Shown here in pieces: positions 6,612 to 14,361 of a stretch of DNA of 15,466 bases. The translations under genes were made by a program, and so were the position numbers. The notes beneath the pieces were generated by a model. That model worked only from the letters and a program-made list of their open reading frames with translations, ran no database searches and was not told where the DNA came from. Origin of the DNA: RECO01 sp050485385 (GTDB taxonomy: Bacteria > Pseudomonadota > Alphaproteobacteria > Geminicoccales > Geminicoccaceae); assembly GCA_050485385.1 (NCBI GenBank), contig JBJHBG010000114.1, forward strand, positions 1-15,466, written 5' to 3'. Each line of letters starts with the position of its first letter. The stretch's first letter is position 1.

Positions 6612-7195
6612 TGCAGGTCCTCCACCTCTACTGCCACCCGCTCGCCACCAGCTACCACGCCGGCATCAAGGCGCGGGTGTCGGCGGGCCTCGTAGCGGCC
6701 GGGCACGACGTCGATCTCCTGGACCTCTACGCAGAGGGGTTCGATCCCGTGCTGACCGCCGAGGGCCGCGCCACCTACCACGACGAGGCGCTCAACCGGC
6801 AGGGCCTCGAAGCGCATGTCGACCGCCTGCGACGCGCCGAGGCGCTGGTCGTCCAGTTCCCGACCTGGTGCTTCGGGCCGCCCGCCATGCTGAAGGGCTA
6901 TTTCGACCGGGTGTTCATGCCGGGTGTTGCCTTCGACCTCTCCAACCCCGCCAGCGTGCGGCCGCTGCTCGGCCACGTCCGCCGCCTCGTCGGCATCGCC
7001 ACCTATGGCCGACCGCGGCTGCACGCCTGGTACGTGGGCGATCCGCCGCGCAAGTTGGTGACGCGCTATCTGCGCTGGTTCGTCGCGAAGGACGCCCGGA
7101 TTGCGTATCACGCGCTCTATCACATGAACGTCGCGACCGACGCGAAGCGCGCGGCGTTCCTGGCGCGGGTGGAGACTGCGATGCGGGGTCTTTGA
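6611..7195 (+). CDS. NAD(P)H:quinone oxidoreductase-like flavoprotein, first paralogue
   Basis: A 194-residue flavodoxin-fold reductase (flavodoxin_2 type, as in KefF, MdaB and NQO1). The N-terminal strand and FMN/FAD phosphate loop are VLHLYCHPLATSYHAG. The segment LDLYAEGFDPVLTAEGR follows, and then the flavin/quinone motif FPTWCFGPPAMLKGYFDRVF with the downstream MPGVAFDL, the best landmark of the group. Members use NAD(P)H to reduce quinones or nitro/azo compounds by two electrons. The start codon overlaps the RidA stop (TGATG) and there is no independent ribosome site, so translation probably depends on coupling. It ends with a second TGATG overlap into a paralogue. It is probably cytoplasmic and has no signal peptide. 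The physiological substrate is unknown. Confidence 0.9.
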   Translation: MQVLHLYCHPLATSYHAGIKARVSAGLVAAGHDVDLLDLYAEGFDPVLTAEGRATYHDEALNRQGLEAHVDRLRRAEALVVQFPTWCFGPPAMLKGYFDRVFMPGVAFDLSNPASVRPLLGHVRRLVGIATYGRPRLHAWYVGDPPRKLVTRYLRWFVAKDARIAYHALYHMNVATDAKRAAFLARVETAMRGL

Positions 7196-7842
7196 TGCGC
7201 TATCTCGTCGTCCACGCCCATCCGGTCGAGGAGAGCTTCAACAAGGCGCTGTTCCGCCTGACCGTCGCCACCCTTGCCCGGCGCGGCCATGCGGTGCGCG
7301 GGCTCGACCTCTATGCGGCGGGCTTCGATCCGGTCCTCAGCGCCGAGGGTCGCCGCAACTACCACGAGCGCGACGTCAACGCGGTGCCGGTCCAGGACCA
7401 ACTCGACCACCTCGCTTGGTGCAACGCCCTGGTCTTCGTCTACCCGACCTGGTGGTACGCGCAGCCGGCCATGTTGAAGGGGTGGCTGGAGCGGGTCTGG
7501 TTGCCGCACGTCTGCTTCGCCATGCCCGAGGGCAACCTCCCGATCCGGCCGTTGATGCAGCACATCGAAGTGCTGGGCGGCATCAGCACCTACGGTGCCC
7601 CCTGGTGGTTCACTCGCTGGGTGGGCGATCCGGGCCGACGGATCGTGCTGCGGGGGCTGAAGCCCCTGGTGCATCCGCGCTGCCGCACGTTCTGGTGCGC
7701 GCTGCACCGCATGGACAGCGTGACCGCGGCCCAGCGCGAGGCCTTCATGGCGAAGGTGATGCATACGCTGGAGCGCCTGCCACCGCCGCGGCCCGACGCC
7801 GGTCGGCCTCAAGCCATGGGTTCGGTCGCGGGCTCGTCTTGA
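7195..7842 (+). CDS. NAD(P)H:quinone oxidoreductase-like flavoprotein, second paralogue
   Basis: A 215-residue paralogue of the preceding gene. Shared blocks include HAHPVEESFNKAL (phosphate loop), LDLYAAGFDPVLSAEGRRNYH, and YPTWWYAQPAMLKGWLERVW (flavin/quinone motif, here with the usual double Trp). GGISTYGAPWWFTRWVGDP parallels GIATYGRPRLHAWYVGDP of the first copy. The start overlaps the previous stop (TGATG), with GGGG 6 nt upstream. The C-terminal 20 or so residues are a Pro/Gly/Ser-rich tail, and the last 34 nt of the gene overlap the 3' end of the convergent histidine kinase gene. Conservation of VGDP and of the basic stretch that follows suggests a shared fold and possibly a heterodimer with the first copy. 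The exact electron acceptor is unknown. Confidence 0.9.
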   Translation: MRYLVVHAHPVEESFNKALFRLTVATLARRGHAVRGLDLYAAGFDPVLSAEGRRNYHERDVNAVPVQDQLDHLAWCNALVFVYPTWWYAQPAMLKGWLERVWLPHVCFAMPEGNLPIRPLMQHIEVLGGISTYGAPWWFTRWVGDPGRRIVLRGLKPLVHPRCRTFWCALHRMDSVTAAQREAFMAKVMHTLERLPPPRPDAGRPQAMGSVAGSS

Positions 7843-10178
7843 GCCTTGTTCGGCCAGGTGAAGCGGAAGGTCGCGCCGCGCTGACCGTCACGGCTCAACA
7901 GCGTGAGGGTGCCACCTTGACCTTCAACGGCCTTCTTGACCAGGGCCAGGCCCATGCCGCTGCCACCGGTCCCTGCCCTGCCGCCGCCTTTCTGGAAGAT
8001 CTCGAACACGCGCGGCTGGTAGCGCTCGGCGATGCCCGGCCCATCGTCCGCCACCTCGAACACCGTCGTCCGATCGACCTCGAAGCAGCGGACCACCACT
8101 TGGCCGTCGGCGCGGTCGTGGTGCTTGATGGCGTTCTCGATCAGGTTGCGCAGCACGTGCTCCAGCAGACCCGGATCGGTGCGCAGGCTCGCGACCTCGG
8201 TCTGCACCTCGACCGTGAAGCCCTCGGGCGGTGCGAGCAGCTCCACCTGGCTCTTCAAGAGCGCCTTGACGTCCACGGTCTCGACCGGTCCCGCCTCGCG
8301 GCCGAGACGGGAGTAGGCAAGCAGGTCCTCGATCATCCGCTCCATCTGCTGCACCCGTTGGGCGACGAGATCGAGGTGCTCGGCATTGTCTTCTTGCAGC
8401 ACGTCGCCGAGATCGGCGCGCAGGAACTCCAGCATGGTACGCACCGAGCGGAGCGGCGACTTCAGGTCGTGGGAGGCGATGTAGGCGAACCGCTCCAGGT
8501 CCTCGTTGGCCCGCTGGAGCGCTTGGTTCTGTCGCTCCAGGTTGTCCTGCGCCGCCTTGACGTCGGTCATGTCGGTGAAGGAGACGACCGCTCCCGCAAC
8601 TCTGGCCTCGTCCTTGGTATAGGGATGGACTTCCACCTGGAAGGTCCGCGGTTCGCCGGCGGACGTCGGCCAGTCGAGCCGGAGTCGTGCCTTGCTGCGC
8701 TCCTTGGCGACCTGCTCGACCGCCTCCATCACGCGCGCCTTGTGCGCGTCGAGGAACTTGCCGAAGCCGTGGCCGACATCGCCCTTGGTGAGACGGAAGA
8801 GGTGGGCTGCCGCCGGTGTGTAGCGGCGAATCCGATGCGCCGCATCCAGCACCACGAGGGCGATGTCGGCGGAACGCAACAGATTGTCGACGTCGTGGTT
8901 GAGCCCACTCAGCTCGTCGATCTGCCGTTCGTGATCCTGGCGCACTGCGATCAGCTCCGTGTTGACGGCGGCGAGCCGTTGGTTGCTCGTCTCCAGCTCC
9001 TCGTTGATGGCCTGGAGTTCGTCGTTGGCGGTGGCGAGGGCAATGTTCTGGGCGGTGACCTCGTCCGTGGTGCGTTGCAGGCTACGACTCGTCTCTTCGA
9101 GGTGCGCGCGCAGTTGCGGCACGTCGGCGTCGACGGTCTTGCGCGGCTCGCCACGGGTGGTTGCCCTGACGAGCCAGAGCGGTTGGCTGTCGAGGTCCGA
9201 GCCGGCGATGGCTTCGACATGAACCCAAAGGTCGCGCTCGGCGTCCGCCAACCGGCAACTCGGCGCGTCGGTGCGTACCGCTTCGACCAGAGCACCCACC
9301 ATCGCTGGCCGCAGCTTGGGGTCGGTCGCGGTAGCGAGCGTGCGGTTGACACCGCCATCGTCCCAGCGCAGCAGCGAGCCCGCCTCGCCGATGGTGGCCG
9401 TGATGCGGCCGGTCGCGTCGACCACCAGCGCCTGTGGGGCGAAGTGGTGGGCCAGTCGTTCCAGCAGCATGGCGCCGAACGGCGGGCCACGGCGCGTGGG
9501 CGGCTGGCGGCGCACCGCGCTGGTGGCCCGGCGATACAGGCCGGCTTCGGCATCGACCGCTTCCAGCCCTTGGATGGCGACGCCGAGGAACCGGTCGGGG
9601 CCGAGGAAGAGCAGGCCGTCGGGCGCCAGCGCGCTGATGAGTTGACCGATGAGACAGCCGGTGCAGCCGCCCGGTGCGCGGCCCGCCGCCGCCTGCGCCA
9701 CGATCAGGTCGATGTTGGCGAAGGCGGTATCGTGCAACGTATCGTGGACGCTGAAGAGGATGCGCCCGCGCACGTCGGGCTTGACCTGCCAGCCGTCGCC
9801 GGCCCAGGCGAGCCGGCGACGGTGTCCGGCCTTCAGAAAGGTTCGGGCCGCTTCGCGGCTCATCCGGCCGGTGCTCGCCGCGCGGATCGTCTTGGGGTCG
9901 CGTTCGGTTGCGAAGATCCGGGGCAGCCCGGGGCTGCCCATCCGCTCGCCGGCCGCCGCGAAGAGCATGGCGACCGCGTAGGCTGCCGTGCCGTCGCCGC
10001 AATTGGGAATCCAGACGCGGGCGGTGCCGCCCCGCCGGACCCGTTCGGCCAAGGGGCGGACGGCCTGGAGGTCGAGCGCCGCGAGTGCGGGCGAGGTCAT
10101 GTCGAGGCCGCTGCCGGCGGCAGTACTGGCCGCCAGGGCGACCGGTGCTGCGATCGTGGCATGAGGGCGCATCAACAT
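7809..10178 (-). CDS. Hybrid CheR-like/PAS/histidine kinase, no CheB and no receiver
   Basis: A 789-residue sensor kinase with several regions. Residues 40-215 resemble a CheR methyltransferase core: RVWIPNCGDGTAAYAVAML recalls the SAM-binding motif and RIFATERDP the following acidic strand. The GEE of the SAM loop and the late CRNxxIYF motif are gone, and the CheR helical N-domain is absent, so methylation is unlikely. A PAS-like region (about 232-342) follows, then a long coiled coil (355-425, with NDELQAINEELETSNQRL, typical of CheB-CheR fusions) and a PAS domain (430-540). The kinase core has the H-box ASHDLKSPLR (His570), N-box NLIENAIKHH, G1 VADDGPGI, F-box FEIFQK and G2 GGSGMGLALV, all intact. 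No membrane segment is evident, so it is probably a soluble sensor. No response regulator is nearby. The gene is downstream of agmatinase by 86 nt; its 3' end overlaps the convergent reductase by 34 nt. An alternative ATG lies at 10172. Confidence 0.85.
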   Translation of the reverse strand: MLMRPHATIAAPVALAASTAAGSGLDMTSPALAALDLQAVRPLAERVRRGGTARVWIPNCGDGTAAYAVAMLFAAAGERMGSPGLPRIFATERDPKTIRAASTGRMSREAARTFLKAGHRRRLAWAGDGWQVKPDVRGRILFSVHDTLHDTAFANIDLIVAQAAAGRAPGGCTGCLIGQLISALAPDGLLFLGPDRFLGVAIQGLEAVDAEAGLYRRATSAVRRQPPTRRGPPFGAMLLERLAHHFAPQALVVDATGRITATIGEAGSLLRWDDGGVNRTLATATDPKLRPAMVGALVEAVRTDAPSCRLADAERDLWVHVEAIAGSDLDSQPLWLVRATTRGEPRKTVDADVPQLRAHLEETSRSLQRTTDEVTAQNIALATANDELQAINEELETSNQRLAAVNTELIAVRQDHERQIDELSGLNHDVDNLLRSADIALVVLDAAHRIRRYTPAAAHLFRLTKGDVGHGFGKFLDAHKARVMEAVEQVAKERSKARLRLDWPTSAGEPRTFQVEVHPYTKDEARVAGAVVSFTDMTDVKAAQDNLERQNQALQRANEDLERFAYIASHDLKSPLRSVRTMLEFLRADLGDVLQEDNAEHLDLVAQRVQQMERMIEDLLAYSRLGREAGPVETVDVKALLKSQVELLAPPEGFTVEVQTEVASLRTDPGLLEHVLRNLIENAIKHHDRADGQVVVRCFEVDRTTVFEVADDGPGIAERYQPRVFEIFQKGGGRAGTGGSGMGLALVKKAVEGQGGTLTLLSRDGQRGATFRFTWPNKAQDEPATEPMA

Positions 10179-10211
10179 GGGCGAGATCCCGGACGATCGA
10201 TCGATGCTAGG

Positions 10212-10240
10212 AAACTACACCTAAGATCTGCGGGGCGCAA
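10212..10240 (-). promoter_or_regulatory. Possible sigma-70-type promoter for the histidine kinase
   Basis: On the - strand, TTGCGC (10235-10240) and TAGTTT (10212-10217) are 17 nt apart in the locally AT-richer gap between the agmatinase and kinase genes. Each hexamer matches only half of the consensus. Downstream, a perfect palindrome CGATCGATCG (10194-10203) sits between the predicted start and the gene. The evidence is weak. Confidence 0.22.
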
Positions 10241-10264
10241 TCGGCAGCCGACCGGGTCGTGGTG

Positions 10265-11209
10265 TCAGCGCCGGCCGGCGAGCAGCGCGATCATGTCGTG
10301 CGCCACGGTGGCAGCGGCAATGGCGGTAATCTCGGCCATGTCGTAGGCGGGGGCCACCTCGACCACATCGGCGCCGACGAGATCGAGATTGCCGAGACCG
10401 CGCAAAATGGCGAGCGCCTGCGCGCTGGAGAGACCGCCCACGACCGGCGTGCCGGTGCCCGGTGCGAAGGCGGGGTCGAGGCAGTCGACGTCGAAGCTGA
10501 GGTAGGCCGGCCCCCGGCCCACGACCTCCCATGCTCGCGCCAAGGTGGCCTCGGGGCCGTGGCGATGAACCCACGGCGCGTCGAGCACGGTGAAGCCGTG
10601 CGTCTCCGGGTTGAAGGTCCGGATACCGATCTGTACCGAGCGGCCCGGATCGATCAGCCCCTCGCGGGCCGCGCGCACGAACATCGTGCCGTGATCGATC
10701 CGTCGCCCGTCGTCCGCCCACGTGTCGGAGTGCGCGTCGAACTGCACCAGGGCAAGGGGGCCGTGGCGCGCGGCGTGCGCTTGGAGGCATGGATAGGTCA
10801 CGAAGTGATCGCCGCCGAGGGCGAGGCAGAACGTGCCGGCATCGACGATGGTGGCGACGTGCCGGCGGATCGCCTCGGCGACGTCCTGGGGCGCGCCGGG
10901 ATCGAGGAAGGCATCGCCATAGTCGACCACGGCCAGCCGCTCGAATGGGTCGAAGCCGAACGGGAAGGCCAGCAGTTCGGCGAGTTGCACCGACGCCGCG
11001 CGTACCGCACGGGGACCGAGTCGCGCACCCGGGCGATAGGTGACGGCCCCGTCGAACGGCAGCCCGGTCACCGCTACGTCGACGCCCTCGAGATCGCGCG
11101 TGTAGCGTCGCCGGCAGAAGCTCAGGGCGCCCGCGAAGGTCAGCTCCGGCTGACGCCCGCGCAGGGTCGTCGCGCGGAAAGCCTGATCGCCGGGCGGCGG
11201 CTCGGTCAC
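10265..11209 (-). CDS. speB: Agmatinase / ureohydrolase family
   Basis: A 314-residue binuclear manganese ureohydrolase that would hydrolyse agmatine to putrescine and urea. All metal-ligand motifs are present: GGDHF (His135), QFDAHSDTW (Asp158, His160, Asp162) and SFDVDCLDPAFAPGTGTP (Asp240, Asp242), plus EVAPAYD with Glu284. Length matches bacterial agmatinases (about 300-320). Relatives acting on guanidinobutyrate or guanidinopropionate share these motifs, so the substrate is likely but not proven. The start is a GTG at 11209, only 7 nt after the adaptor gene stop; the purine-rich GAAGG directly abuts the GTG, so initiation may rely on coupling to the upstream gene. It lies between a type I secretion pair and a histidine kinase, an unusual place for a polyamine/arginine-catabolic enzyme. 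No arginine decarboxylase is in view. Confidence 0.88.
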   Translation of the reverse strand: MTEPPPGDQAFRATTLRGRQPELTFAGALSFCRRRYTRDLEGVDVAVTGLPFDGAVTYRPGARLGPRAVRAASVQLAELLAFPFGFDPFERLAVVDYGDAFLDPGAPQDVAEAIRRHVATIVDAGTFCLALGGDHFVTYPCLQAHAARHGPLALVQFDAHSDTWADDGRRIDHGTMFVRAAREGLIDPGRSVQIGIRTFNPETHGFTVLDAPWVHRHGPEATLARAWEVVGRGPAYLSFDVDCLDPAFAPGTGTPVVGGLSSAQALAILRGLGNLDLVGADVVEVAPAYDMAEITAIAAATVAHDMIALLAGRR

Positions 11210-11216
11210 CCTTCGC

Positions 11217-12482
11217 TCAGCTCTCGCGCAGGCCGCGGAACCACCAGCCGCTCAAGGGATCGATCAGGTACGAGGCCAGCGTCCGCTCGCCGGTATTGAT
11301 CCGCACTTCGACCGGGGCACCGGAGACGAAGCCGCCGTGGTCCATGGCGAAGGCCACCGCCTCGTCGCTGAGGGTGAGCCAAGCCCGGTAGTAGGACCCG
11401 GCCTCGGTGTCGGTGCGGCCGGCATCGACCTGTTCGAGGGTGGCGAACATGCGGGTCGCGTAGCGGTTGGACATGCCGGAGAAGGTGATGTCGGCCTGCT
11501 GGCCGATGCGCACCTTGTCGACGTCGGTCGGTGACAGCCGGGCCTGGATGACGAAGGTCTCGTCCTCGGGCACGAGCGTCACCGCCTCGGCGTTCGGCGT
11601 GAGCACGGCGCCAGGGCCGGTGAAGCGGAGATCGATGACGCGGCCCAGTGCCGGAGCCCGGATCACGAGGCGGTCGCGCCGCGCTTCGAACGCGGCCAGC
11701 GAGGTGATGTACTCGTCGAACTCGGCCGAATGGTCGGAGCGCTCGCGCTCGTACCGGCGGAAGGCTTCCGCACGCTCGTTGGCGTATTGGAGCCGGGCGT
11801 CGTTGATCTCCAACTCCGCCCGCTGCCGCTGCAGTCTGATCTCCGACAGGGCCGTCTCGATGTCGTAGAGCTGCCGGCGAATCTCGAGGATGCGCAGACG
11901 CGGCGCCGCACCCCGCCGTTCCAGTTCCTCCAACAGCGCCACCTGATCGCGGACCTCGCCGATCTCGCTGGTCTTCGACCGCTCGACTTCCTTCAGTCCC
12001 TCGATCTCGGCCTGCCGCAGCACGATGCGCTCCTGCAGCAGTTGCAGGCGCTGGGTCAGGGCCTCGCGTTCGCGCGCCAGCAGGCTCTGATGCCGCACCA
12101 GCAGCTGGTCGGTGACGTCGAAATCGACGAACAGTGCGTCCTCTTCCGCGATGAGTGCATCGTACCGCGCGAGGGTGAGCTTCAACTCGACGATCCGCTG
12201 GCCCAGAACGGCGAGCTGACGGTCGAGTTCGGGGTCCTCGAGTTCGATGAGGGGGTCGCCCGGTTCCACGCGCTGGCCGTCGCGGACGAACACGCGGGCG
12301 ACGCGACCGCCCTCGGAGTGCCCGAGCGGCAGGCGGTTGGACAGATGCACGAGTTCACCGTCGGCGACCGCGCCCGTGGCCATGGGGAAGACCACCGAGA
12401 AGGCGACGAGACCGCCGAAGAACAGCGCACCCGTCAGGGTGGCTACCAACAAGGGCGAGCGGACGAAGGACCAGAACGTCAT
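11217..12482 (-). CDS. HlyD-family periplasmic adaptor of a type I secretion system
   Basis: A 421-residue membrane fusion protein. One N-terminal membrane segment (about residues 11-35, LLVATLTGALFFGGLVAFSV) anchors it in the inner membrane. The biotinyl-lipoyl half-motif HSEGGRVARVFVRDGQRV follows, then long coiled coils (about 80-275, rich in Leu/Glu/Arg heptads). The beta-barrel region includes VIRAPALGRVIDLRFTGPG, the second lipoyl half, and the C-terminus ends VRINTGERTLASYLIDPL, the characteristic end of PrtE/HlyD-type adaptors. It bridges the ABC transporter to an outer-membrane TolC-like channel, which is not in this window. The start overlaps the transporter gene by 4 nt (ATGA), a classic coupled pair; agmatinase follows 7 nt downstream. 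Confidence 0.93.
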   Translation of the reverse strand: MTFWSFVRSPLLVATLTGALFFGGLVAFSVVFPMATGAVADGELVHLSNRLPLGHSEGGRVARVFVRDGQRVEPGDPLIELEDPELDRQLAVLGQRIVELKLTLARYDALIAEEDALFVDFDVTDQLLVRHQSLLAREREALTQRLQLLQERIVLRQAEIEGLKEVERSKTSEIGEVRDQVALLEELERRGAAPRLRILEIRRQLYDIETALSEIRLQRQRAELEINDARLQYANERAEAFRRYERERSDHSAEFDEYITSLAAFEARRDRLVIRAPALGRVIDLRFTGPGAVLTPNAEAVTLVPEDETFVIQARLSPTDVDKVRIGQQADITFSGMSNRYATRMFATLEQVDAGRTDTEAGSYYRAWLTLSDEAVAFAMDHGGFVSGAPVEVRINTGERTLASYLIDPLSGWWFRGLRES

Positions 12483-14158
12483 GCCGTGGCTACCAGTCGC
12501 GTGGGTTGCTGCAAGCGGGCGACGATTTCCTTGGCCGGGCCGTCGGCGGTGATTTGGCCGTTTTGGACCACCACGATACGGTCGGCAAGGGACGCGAGGC
12601 GGAGATCGTGCACCGCCATCAAGGTGAGTTGGCCGGCTTCCTTACGGGTGCGGAGCAGCTGCTCCAGCCGACGCGTGCCGGCGCCGTCGAGATGCGCGTA
12701 GGGCTCGTCCAGGATCAGGATCGGCGGGTTGCCGTAGAGCGCCCGGGCCAGGGCGACCTGCTGGCGCTGGCCGCCCGAGAGCGGCATCCCGTCGGCTTCC
12801 ACCACCGTCTCGAACCCGTCCTTGAGCGCCTTGATCATCGGCGTGGCGCCCGCGGCCTCGGCGGCGGCAAACACGGCGTCGCGATCCGGCTGCATGGCCA
12901 GCCGCGCGATGTTGTCGGCGATGGTTCCCGGGAACAGTGCGAGGTGCTGCGGCAGGTAGCCGACGAGGGTACCGAGTTGATCGGCGGGGTAGAGTTCGAG
13001 CGACGCGCCGCCGAGCGTCACTTCGCCGACATTGGGCCGGCGCACGCCGCTCAAGAGGTCGAGGAAGGTCGTCTTGCCGGCGCCGGAGGGACCGATCACG
13101 GCGACCAGTTCGCCGCCGCCGAACAGCGCCGAGGCGTCGCGCAGGATGAGCTGGTTGGGGCCGAGCATCACCGAGGCCTTGCGGCTGGCCAGCGCGACCT
13201 CCGGTGTCGGCAGCCGGTCGCGGGCGATCTCGTCCTCCGCTTGGTCGAGCAGCGCGTAGAGCCTTTTCCACGACCGGCGGCCGGCAACCAGGACATGCAT
13301 GCCGGAGATCGCCTGGTCGGCCGGCGCGAGGCAGCGGCCGAGCAGGATCGAGGCAGCGATCATGGCGCCGGGGCCGAGCTCACCGAGCAGCACGAGATAG
13401 GCGCCGAGGCCGAGAACACCCGATTGCAGGCCGTAACGAAGGAAACGCGCGGTGCCGGTGAGGTGCGACGATTCGTCCATGGCCTTGGTCAGCGGCCCGA
13501 CCGCCTCCGCGCGATCGCGCGCCAAGCGTTGGAGGAGACCGGTCTCGAGGCCCATCGCCCGCAGCATGCGGCGGCCGGCAAGGAAGCTGTCGGCGCGGCG
13601 GGCGATGAAGTGGGTGGAGCGCGAGGTCAGCGACTGTCCGTACATCGTCCGCCACGCGTTGAAGGCGGTGATCGCGATCAGCACCAGCAGCGATGCCGTG
13701 CCGTAGATGCCGAGCCACGGATGCAGCAGCGCCATGATGCCGAGGAAGAGGATCGCGAACGGCAGGTCCATGCAGCCGAACAACGCCGGGGTCTGCAACC
13801 CGTCGCGCACCTTGGCCAAGTCTTCGTGCGGCTTCAGGGGCTCCGGGCGGCGGACGGCGGCCTGCAGCGCCGGCTCGAACAGAAAGGCCTCCAGCCAGAT
13901 GCCGAAGCGCCGCCCTGCCTGCAGTCGGACCGCCTCCAGAATGCCGTAGGTCAGGAACGCCACGCCCGCGAGCACCGTCAGCAGCAACAGCGTCTCGGCG
14001 CTGCCAGACACCAGCACGCGCTCGTAGATCTGCAGCATGTACAGCGGACCGGTCAGCATCAGCAGGGCGACCAGGAAGCTGACCAAGCCCAAAAAGGCCA
14101 TCAAGAGGCGGGCGCGGCCAACGGCGATGCGCAACTGGCGGCGCGGGCTCTCGGACAT
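12479..14158 (-). CDS. Type I secretion ABC transporter (permease-ATPase, PrtD type)
   Basis: A 559-residue half-transporter exporting a protein substrate across both membranes with its adaptor. The membrane domain (about 1-300) has hydrophobic segments near 17-40, 54-76, 130-165 and 245-275. The ATPase has Walker A GPSGAGKTT (356-364), Q-loop YLPQ (Gln404), signature LSGGQRQQ (460-467), Walker B LILDEP (481-486) and H-loop His517 (AVHDLR). PrtD-type exporters lack the N-terminal peptidase-like domain, as here. GAGGA lies 7 nt upstream of the ATG at 14158. It is the first gene of the run transporter-adaptor-agmatinase-kinase. The secreted substrate is not encoded in the window: no glycine-rich RTX repeats of the GGxGxD type are seen. 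A SapC-family gene starts divergently 203 nt away, hinting at a surface-protein substrate. Confidence 0.93.
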   Translation of the reverse strand: MSESPRRQLRIAVGRARLLMAFLGLVSFLVALLMLTGPLYMLQIYERVLVSGSAETLLLLTVLAGVAFLTYGILEAVRLQAGRRFGIWLEAFLFEPALQAAVRRPEPLKPHEDLAKVRDGLQTPALFGCMDLPFAILFLGIMALLHPWLGIYGTASLLVLIAITAFNAWRTMYGQSLTSRSTHFIARRADSFLAGRRMLRAMGLETGLLQRLARDRAEAVGPLTKAMDESSHLTGTARFLRYGLQSGVLGLGAYLVLLGELGPGAMIAASILLGRCLAPADQAISGMHVLVAGRRSWKRLYALLDQAEDEIARDRLPTPEVALASRKASVMLGPNQLILRDASALFGGGELVAVIGPSGAGKTTFLDLLSGVRRPNVGEVTLGGASLELYPADQLGTLVGYLPQHLALFPGTIADNIARLAMQPDRDAVFAAAEAAGATPMIKALKDGFETVVEADGMPLSGGQRQQVALARALYGNPPILILDEPYAHLDGAGTRRLEQLLRTRKEAGQLTLMAVHDLRLASLADRIVVVQNGQITADGPAKEIVARLQQPTRLVATA

Positions 14159-14361
14159 TCGGAAATCCTCACGAAGGTGCAGGCTCGGCGGCGCCGCAAG
14201 ACCGCCGCAACGTAAACCGACGATAGCACGGCGTCGAATCCAGCGAAGCCCCTCTCTCCAACCGCACGTATCACGGTGCGCGGCTTCACGCCTCTACCCT
14301 TGCGTTCGTCGACCAAAGCCCGCACCACGCCAAGCGACCTCGCAACTCGAAGGATCCAGCG
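14159..14361. promoter_or_regulatory. Divergent intergenic region between exporter and SapC gene
   Basis: This 203-nt region should hold both promoters. For the exporter, TTCGCT (14242-14247, - strand) and the extended TGC-TATCGT (14220-14225) are 16 nt apart, a weak candidate. For the SapC gene only the ribosome site GAAGGA (14349-14354, 7 nt before the ATG) is clear. No good operator dyad or sigma-54 box was found. Confidence 0.35.

Noticed and set aside
10194..10203. CGATCGATCG as a regulator-binding operator or methylation cluster
   Set aside because: It is a perfect palindrome, but short and self-repetitive; similar GATCGATC words occur elsewhere (for example near 4442), so no specific regulator can be claimed.
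7416..10346. A 976-codon open frame on the + strand opposite the histidine kinase
   Set aside because: The - strand encodes a protein with complete kinase motifs; the + frame is an Arg/Gly/Leu/His-rich antisense reading, as expected of high-GC DNA, with no recognisable domain.
12506..14215. A 569-codon open frame on the + strand opposite the ABC transporter
   Set aside because: The - strand carries all ABC transporter motifs; the + frame is Gln/Gly/Arg-rich antisense.
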